NCBI GenBank assembly: GCA_017979445.1
Contig: CM030706.1
Location: 9,534,967-9,598,966, forward strand
From: Akebia trifoliata
Lineage: Eukaryota; Streptophyta; Magnoliopsida; Ranunculales; Lardizabalaceae
Length of the DNA: 64,000 bases
Direction of reading: 5' to 3'
Shown here: positions 57,550 through 64,000 of the stretch, in pieces
Position numbering within the stretch: the first letter of the stretch is position 1
Layout of the letters: every line of letters begins with the position of its first letter
Notes under the pieces: model-generated
What the model was told of the DNA's origin: nothing
Database searches by the model: none
Seen by the model: the letters and a program-made list of their open reading frames with translations, nothing else
Translations under genes and position numbers: made by a program

Positions 57550-57861
57550 TATTGAGTTTAGTCTCACATCGGACACTCATTGCCTTGTCTCTCTCCTTTT
57601 AAGCTCCTAGGCCTCTTCACTCATTGTCAATTGGTATTGAGTTGGACCTCCAAATTTATCATGATATCAATGCGGGCCTTTCTCTCCTCCACGTCACCCA
57701 ATCCATATCTCCATGTGCTTTGGCTCAGTTCGCCCCACATGTGTGAGGGCGTTTTGAGTTGAGTCCCACATAGGACACAAATTGCCTTGTCTCTCTCCTT
57801 ATAAACTCTTGGGCCTCTCCACTCATTGCCAATTGTTCTGAGTTGGACTCCCAAATTTATC
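57550..57861 (+). mobile_element. TRIM (miniature LTR retrotransposon)
   Basis: Two direct repeats of about 110 bp (57,550-57,660 and 57,752-57,861) share ccttgtctctctcctt, ctcattg-caattg and ccaaatttatc. Directly after the first, atgatatcaatgcgggcc resembles the initiator-Met primer site (tggtatcagagc). Directly before the second, acatgtgtgagggcg resembles a polypurine tract. The internal part is only about 90 bp and codes nothing, so other elements would have mobilised it. Confidence 0.7.
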
Positions 57862-58889
57862 GAGGATAACTTTCGTCTTTAGTGTTTTCATACAATATCC
57901 TCAAATCTTCTCGTAAACTAATGAAAATTGATCTTAAACACTTTATTTTTCTTCTCAAAACTAGTTTAAGATACCTTCTCATATATTTCAAACCCGCGAC
58001 ATGCCCCTTGACATTGGTTTTCTCTTATAGATTAATGACAAATTGTCTAAATACAATTTATTTTCTACTAAAGCGACTCATTTTCAACCTCTTCAGTAAG
58101 ATTATGATGACGATGATGATGGTGATCATCACATTATAATCATCAATCTCAATGATTGAAAGGGGGTATTTAAAAAGAAATCCCTTCATCATAGTTCATT
58201 AAATAAAATTTTCTCCCTACGTTTTTTTACAAAATGATAATAGCATCAACGACCTTGATCAGCATGCATGTGTTTTGATTTGATGTCCAATGTTTTAATA
58301 ACCATGGTTCCAACGGATTCAACTAGATTTTGTAATAAAATCAGTTCAATGGACAATGATCCTCTTATGAATAAAATAAAATTATTTTCGAAAACTTATT
58401 TACATATTTTAAAGTTTTTGTTTAATAAAAGACATCAATCCAACTGGATTGAACCAGGTGCAAGTCTAATTTTAAAACATATCATTACTGTTATAATGAG
58501 AGAAGGTGGAGTAAAAGTGTTTTTGACATCAAAATTTGAATTTCAAAAATGCCCTCCTCCTTAATATTTAAACATAATATAATTAGAGTCATTTTGATCA
58601 AAATTAAAAAAAAAATTGGAATCACAAAGTGGTTAGTTTTAAAATTATAAAAAATATCACTTTTTACTATGTAATTTATAAAATCACCATTAAATCGATA
58701 TTTTAAATTACAAAAAGGCCTTCACTTGTACGTGCCACTTTCTAGTTGATGTTAACTCATTAAATCGATATTTAAGGCTTTAGGGTAAAATTTCACACGT
58801 GTCCTATAAAAGGGGTACACTTCACAAGTGATTTGTCCTGATCAATTTTAAGTAAATGAGCCAACTTCACAAGTTAAATAAAATAAAAA
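57862..58889. other. Unassigned AT-rich sequence
   Basis: Nothing recognised apart from a short gatgatgatgg run (about 58,108). Confidence 0.4.
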
Positions 58890-59608
58890 ATAAAGAAGCC
58901 AACTGATTGGATGGTTGGACCAAATTTTGTAAGCAACAATGTATCGGATCAAATAATGCTTTGTCAAGTTCACTGTAATGAGATTTGGAATAGGGTAATG
59001 GCATGTATTAGGACACTTGCTTTTAAAACTAGTCGATGCCCTAGGAATAATCAGGTGTCAATGGATGGTCGGAATCCAAATCCAAATTTTTGGATATCGG
59101 ATTTGAATCCAAATATTTTTAATTTCGAATTTGAATGGATATTTTATACAAATTCGAATGTTGGTACATCTGATCCGATATAATTCAATTGGAAATAAAA
59201 TATGTTACATATATAACTAAATGTATTGAGTTTTAAAACTCGGTTTGACGTATTGACCAAGTTGTCTCGGATGAGTCCATGAGTCAATTAGTAGTGGACA
59301 AGATAAACTATTTTAAATTAAGTATATTAAATATATTTAATCATAAAATCATATTTATTTAGATAATAAATATTTAATATTTAAAATTTAAAAAGTCAAT
59401 TATTTTAAGTAAAATATACAAAACCCCAGTTGACTGGGACGAGTTTTATGATTCTTTCAAGATTTTGATTTTTAAAATGTCGTCCGAGTCATTTCGTTTG
59501 TCTCACAAGGTTTTGCTCAGACGCCTTGTCTACCATTCCCATTCACGAACGATACCGATATGACTCGGGCGAGTCATATCGGTCTCGGACGTTATTTAAA
59601 ACCATGAT

Positions 59609-59781
59609 TCCATCGGGATACCACTATCCAAATCCAAATCCAACTCTGTCTTCTTTAAACCCTAAAACCCAAACCACTCTCACTGTGCAAGAACTCCGGC
59701 GACACAAGTTCGACTCTCCGAAGAAGGATACGAAGACCTTAAACAACTCCGACGACGGAGATCTCCAGTGAATTAGTCCGG
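59609..59781 (+). CDS. Candidate first exon of unrecognised gene, copy 2
   Basis: A coding-looking, CA-rich stretch includes NPNPTLSSLNPKTQTTLTVQ and RRHKFDSPKKD. It ends with a stop (about 59,769-59,771) and then a consensus donor GTAAGT at 59,782. If the exon is a 5' leader the stop would not matter; if coding, it is interrupted. The family is not recognised. Confidence 0.3.
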
Positions 59782-60055
59782 GTAAGTCCTCTCTTTTCTC
59801 TCATCTTCAACCTCAAACAAAAAATCCTTAGATTTTTCTACTAAGTTCTCTCAAATCTTAACTCTTGGGTTGTTTTGTTGTCTTTTTATATCATTTAAGA
59901 AAAAATGAAGGATTTTTTACACAATTTCAAGATGAGGGTTTGAGAAAAAAATTAGGGTTTTCTTAGATTGAAGATGAGTGATTTATTTTTTTATTTATTT
60001 TTTATTTTTTATGATTGTTAATGGAAGAAGTGTTCTTATGTATGAGTATTTTCAG

Positions 60056-60125
60056 TTCGGAATGGGTGATTTGGGAAAAATCCGAATATCAAAGAGTCAA
60101 GGAAGACCATCTATGCGAATTCCAG
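60056..60125 (+). CDS. Exon of unrecognised gene, copy 2 (FGMGDLGK)
   Basis: A 70-bp exon with canonical acceptor (tattttcag) and donor (gtaatt) encodes FGMGDLGKIRISKSQGRPSM and RIP. The first eight residues equal copy 1. After that the two diverge by an indel. It is the only part of the duplicated segment with intact splice signals. Confidence 0.45.
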
Positions 60126-60899
60126 GTAATTTTTATTCTTAAATTCAGAAGATTTGACTTTTTGAATTTGAAAATTGAAAATAAGTGAAATGTGACTGGA
60201 ACCTGTTATTTAATCTTGAAATACTTGAATCTTATTAATAAATATTAATTTCTTTGACTATTTCATTTCAAATTAAACTTCTCAATTTAATTGAAGTGTT
60301 ATTAGTAATTTGTACTCTTTTATCATGTGTACTCTCATGAAATGTAGAAATATGGAAATGTGAGTTAGAATTATATTAATCGTGGATTCTTGCATTTAGA
60401 TCTCTTTAAGTGAGAAGTAGTTTGTAAATCTCTAATATTCACTTAGTATGTGGTATTACGCACTTAGTATGTGGTATTACCTCTAATAAAAAGATTATGA
60501 ATTTATGCAAAATTCCAATTTATGGGGAAGAAAATCAATTTATTAGAAGTATGTAATTGAACATTTCAGTTGATAATTTTACAGTACATTGTCACCTGCA
60601 TAATTATTTATAAATATATGGTCTATTTGATATTTTTTTTTTGAGTATGACGGAATTTGATAGAAGAATTTATTCTTCTATGGAAATGATAACTATTTAT
60701 TGCATCTGACCAGCCATAGACACTTGAAATAATTTGGCTGAACCTTGTGGTAGAACATAAATTTAGATATTGCAATCATTCCATATGACATGGTCAGTTG
60801 GTTGTTTCTCTCCTTTGTGCATCTTGTGAACTCTCCTATCATTGAAATAAAGTGTTGTGTCTTAAAGAGGGTTTTGGTTTTTTTATGCCTAAAGATCAA

Positions 60900-62250
60900 A
60901 AGGAACTCAAATGGTTTTGCTTAGCCAAATCGATAGAGGTAGATGATTTGGTTGCGCGCTTTTCTCCATGGTGGGCCATGGTGAATTCCATTCCTTCCCT
61001 ATCGAGGAAATGACAGTTTTGGGTTGATATTTTTGGCTTCCCTTTCCACTTGTGGAATGAGATTGATCTCTCTATCATTTGCAAGTCACTGAGCGGCTTA
61101 ATTCAAGTGCGAGACTCGCTAAAATTTAGAGGGAACTTTCGAGCGACTAGAATCTTAGTTGGAAACCATTATTTCGTGTTGGATTATTGTCTTGAGTGGT
61201 CGTCATAATTTTCGGTTACCTTGAATGTCGTGGGAAGCAACTTTTGGTTGGCTTTGTAGAAGAAAGGGATGTATCAAGATCCTCAAGCTGTTAATTCATT
61301 GGTTGACAAAGCTATAAGCATCAAACTGTGTGAGGATGGTAACAAGTAAGATTCAGTCATCCAGGTCCTATCGGAGAAGATGATCAGTAAATTTGGAATA
61401 GCCTTTTAGGCTAGGTAGACTTAGTTCAAGGTACATGGGATTGCTCTGACATCCCAAACCAGGGGGTAGTTGGGGTGCAGTATGGTAGTAGTACGAAAGC
61501 CACCCCATTGGTGCGTGCATACCAAGTAACATTGCGGGACTCACTTTTTGATGAAAAAAATTATCTTGTCTGTAGAGGACGAGTTTATGAAGGTTGATGA
61601 GGTTGCAAATCCAAATTAGTTTCTTCATAAGACACCGTTAATGATCTTAGACAGGTGAATAAATTGGATAGGATGGATCTCTTGGGAATGGACAATCTAG
61701 ATTTTCTTGGTTTCATTGGATTTATTATCCATTTCAGAAGGCTCTAACAAGTATCCCCATTAAGACTTCCAATGCCATTGAGTTGACCCCTGGTAAGGAA
61801 GTTTTTTCCTAGGATAGAGTGATGGTTGCTATTGGCCTTAAATCGTCTAAGAATTAGTATCCTTTCATGGGACACAAATCTCTAGAATTACTAGAAAATT
61901 TATTGAGCTTGCTATAGCCACTAGAAACAAAAAGGTTGCAAAGGAAGGGAGTTGTGTCAAACCAATGGGTATAAAGTTTTTGGCAAAGTTGGACTCAAGC
62001 CCTATAAGGTCAAGTAGAGAACCTTTATCGATGGATTGGGCTTCAAAGCTTGTGTCTTTAGAGCTCCACTAGAGACTTATAAAAGCGAGCTTTCCTCAAA
62101 ATTCAATTTGGTTGAGACCGTGTCTAAGCCTTTGAAGTCGGGCTCACTCGCAATTTTGAGAGTTCATTCTTTTATTTAGACCTCTGTTATTGGGGTTTTT
62201 CAAGCTAGAATCGAGAGTGGGTCGTCTTCAAAAATGTTGTTTGGATGGAC
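60900..62250 (+). pseudogene. LINE ORF1-like relic (DUF4283-type)
   Basis: In broken frames the plus strand reads DDLVARFSPWWAMVNSIPSL, then WVDIFGFPFHLWNEIDLSII and CKSLSGLIQVRDSL. The W-v-x-x-G-x-P-x-h-x-W block is the hallmark of the DUF4283 domain in plant LINE/retro ORF1 proteins, thought to bind element RNA. Stops interrupt it. The remaining 800 bp probably belong to the same protein's tail but show no motif. Confidence 0.5.
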
Positions 62251-62459
62251 TTTTGGGATTACTTCTTTTTATTTTATTTTTTGATAAGTTTAACTTATTA
62301 AAAAGGGGACAAGAAGTCCTCAAAGATAAAACAAGAGAAGGAAGAGAAGAAAACAAAAACAATCACTCCACCTAAATAGAAAATCTTCAAAAAAGAAGTC
62401 CCTAAACTACTTAAGTAAACCTTAAATAGCTTACACAAAAAAAATAACAAACTGAGAAT

Positions 62460-63140
62460 ATTAAAAATAATGTAATGTCCAAAAAAATATATATAATAAA
62501 TAAATATTGACAATGTCAACTAAGGTTGATTGAGTCAACCATTGTTGACTTTTATCAACTTGGTCAAACTTTGGTCAATCAGTTTTGATTAAGTCAAATT
62601 GACCTAAGTCTGTTTTGCTAGAAAATTTTAATAAAATTAGAATTTTAAGTAGGGGACAGTTTGGAAACTGCCTTGAAAACCCATAATTGGCAGTCGTTGG
62701 ATACAGGGGAAACAACGGTTTGGATTTCTAATTGAAAACAACACGAGCGAAACTACGGTTTTGAACAAGTTAATGAATTTTCAAAAAGGTCCCTCTATTT
62801 TTCATTACACACACCACCTTCGAACCATTCTCTCTCACGAATCTCTCAGCAGGAAACCCTCAAAAACGGCAAGATAACTCTCTCTTCCTTGACGTGTATC
62901 ACTCTACAGAAAACCTTAACCATTGAAACTTGAAACCCTAAAAACCATTGTTCGATTCGAGCTCTCTCGACTTCTCTTGATCGAAGGCTTCAAAAAACCC
63001 GAACATAGAGGTGAAAATAACACTAATTTTTTTTACCATATGAGATCCGCACTTTGACACCTGAGATTCCGTAAGCCCGATTTTTTCATCTTGCCGATCA
63101 AATTCAATAGAAAATCACCGGCGAGAAGCAAGTCTTTCAT
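62460..63140 (+). promoter_or_regulatory. LTR/promoter-like segment with clustered W-box cores
   Basis: Eight TTGAC/GTCAA words lie in about 100 bp (62,506-62,607). A 5'-leader-like CT/AAACCC-rich stretch (62,790-63,010) follows. WRKY factors bind TTGAC cores, so stress-responsive transcription of a former LTR is possible. No gene follows before the mitochondrial-like DNA. Confidence 0.35.
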
Positions 63141-63149
63141 CAAAAACAA

Positions 63150-64000
63150 GGCATTCCACAGCTCCCCCGAAGAGGTCCCGAGGGGCTATAATTTTCTCAA
63201 GTGTGAAAGCAGAAGGTAAGAAGGAAATATATTCTTAACAAAGAGAGTGTGTGGGCTGGCACCCCCACGGTACTCTCTTTCAACCTAACGCGCTTCGGCC
63301 CTGACTCCTCCTTTCTTTTCGCCTAGCCACTACTACCTTGAAGTGAGTCCCTCCTTAACATCACGGGACTCTGAGCTTCCATATAGAAAATTGGAAATAA
63401 ACTAGTCCATATGGCTACAGCTGGAGACCAGGACTATTCTGATCGAAGCTATAGGTGCTAATCATGGTGGTGTAAAAAAGGATGAATCTATGTAGATGTC
63501 TATTTAGTGGCGAGCAGCCTCTTTTTGATCGGGCTTTCGTCCATTCTTCCACTAGCCGATCTTAATCATGATAAGGTGCACCCTCAATCGAAGGGACACT
63601 CGCAGCAGAGAGAACAATCTCATGAGTCCTCCAAGGGTAAGAATGGGGGAGCCAGTTCTAGTCGCTCCCTTCGGTGAAAGAAGCCTCTTCCTTAATGTCT
63701 CTTTATTAATGGACTATCTATCTAAAGCAACAAGCCAAGTGTACTTCCTATCAACTCAGCCTTATGAATAGTGATTTCAAGGCTACGCATACGCATGTTA
63801 GAGACAGACCAATTACCAGATCCACCCTACAAAGAACAGTTTTGTTCGCTTGTAGCTCTTAGACTAAAAGCCTTTCTGATCTACGACCACCCTCCTGTAC
63901 TCGCTTGCCCCGTTAAAGGAATTCTCTTTGATATGATATCCCGCTTCCGGCCCAAGAAGGAGTACCGGACTATCCGATAAAAATGTTGGCTAATTGATCG
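63150..64000. other. Probable mitochondrial DNA insertion (NUMT)
   Basis: Base composition changes abruptly to clearly more G+C, with words typical of plant mitochondrial intergenic DNA (gaggtcccgaggggc, cttccggcccaagaagg). Short open frames in several phases occur (63,568-63,980), but no standard mitochondrial gene is recognised. A chloroplast or foreign source is not excluded. The stretch runs off the window end. Confidence 0.45.

Larger units (their letters stand above)
58890..60660 (+). repeat. Duplicated exon/intron segment, copy 2
   Basis: This is the paralogue of 28,440-29,330, with about 900 bp of additional DNA before the shared exon, including a CDS-like leader at 59,600-59,781. 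The following intron contains a 20-bp word repeated 21 bp apart (60,440-60,480). Confidence 0.8.

Overview
This window looks like nuclear DNA of a flowering plant, probably a eudicot. It is strongly A+T rich and has plant-type spliced exon fragments: a BELL homeodomain exon, FKBP62-like and hexokinase-like exons, and an ALKBH9/10-like relic. It also holds Ty1/copia elements with the initiator-Met primer site, Tat/Ogre-like LTRs, plant LINEs, PIF/Harbinger elements, MITEs, a SINE and a plant 5S rRNA relic. No complete, intact protein-coding gene is visible. Nearly everything assignable is transposon-derived or a broken gene piece. The species cannot be named from this sequence alone.

Layout, left to right. 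1-1200: LTR-like sequence. 1201-6330: complete but dead minus-strand copia element with both LTRs, PBS and PPT. 8.4-10.3 kb: plus-strand copia body without LTRs. 10.35-12.03 kb: reverse-oriented Tat/Ogre-like LTR with a 67-72 bp tandem repeat. 12,027: a CACTA-type terminus, then a CT-rich leader. 17.1-17.6 kb: two MITEs and a G-rich tract. 17.66-21.25 kb: three unrelated plant gene fragments in the same orientation with introns kept (BELL homeodomain last exon, FKBP62-like exons, hexokinase-like exons). 21.4-24.8 kb: minus-strand copia relic with a dimeric AT-rich minisatellite. 24.8-26.3 kb: forward Tat/Ogre-like LTR. 26.5-27.9 kb: plus-strand copia RNase H end.

28.4-29.3 kb: first copy of a duplicated exon/intron segment whose second copy lies at 58.9-60.7 kb. 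31.9-33.6 kb: LINE fragment. 33.8-39.7 and 39.9-44.5 kb: two different decayed PIF/Harbinger elements, each with a Myb/SANT-like gene and a DDE transposase; the second carries a nested palindromic MITE. 48.2-51.8 kb: tandem array with a period of about 170 bp, split by a 5'-truncated LINE with a clear target-site duplication. 51.86-52.18 kb: short CACTA-like element joined directly to an ALKBH9/10-like pseudogene (to 53.2 kb). 55.98-56.28 kb: a 5S rRNA plus tRNA-SINE composite within one 11-bp target duplication. 57.55-57.86 kb: a TRIM. 60.9-62.2 kb: LINE ORF1-like relic. 62.5-63.1 kb: LTR/promoter-like DNA with clustered W-box cores. 63.15-64 kb: a stretch that looks like transferred mitochondrial DNA.

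The genes do not form a pathway. The window is a layered transposon graveyard. Its most informative parts are the gene-fragment mosaic near a CACTA end and the 5S/SINE composite.
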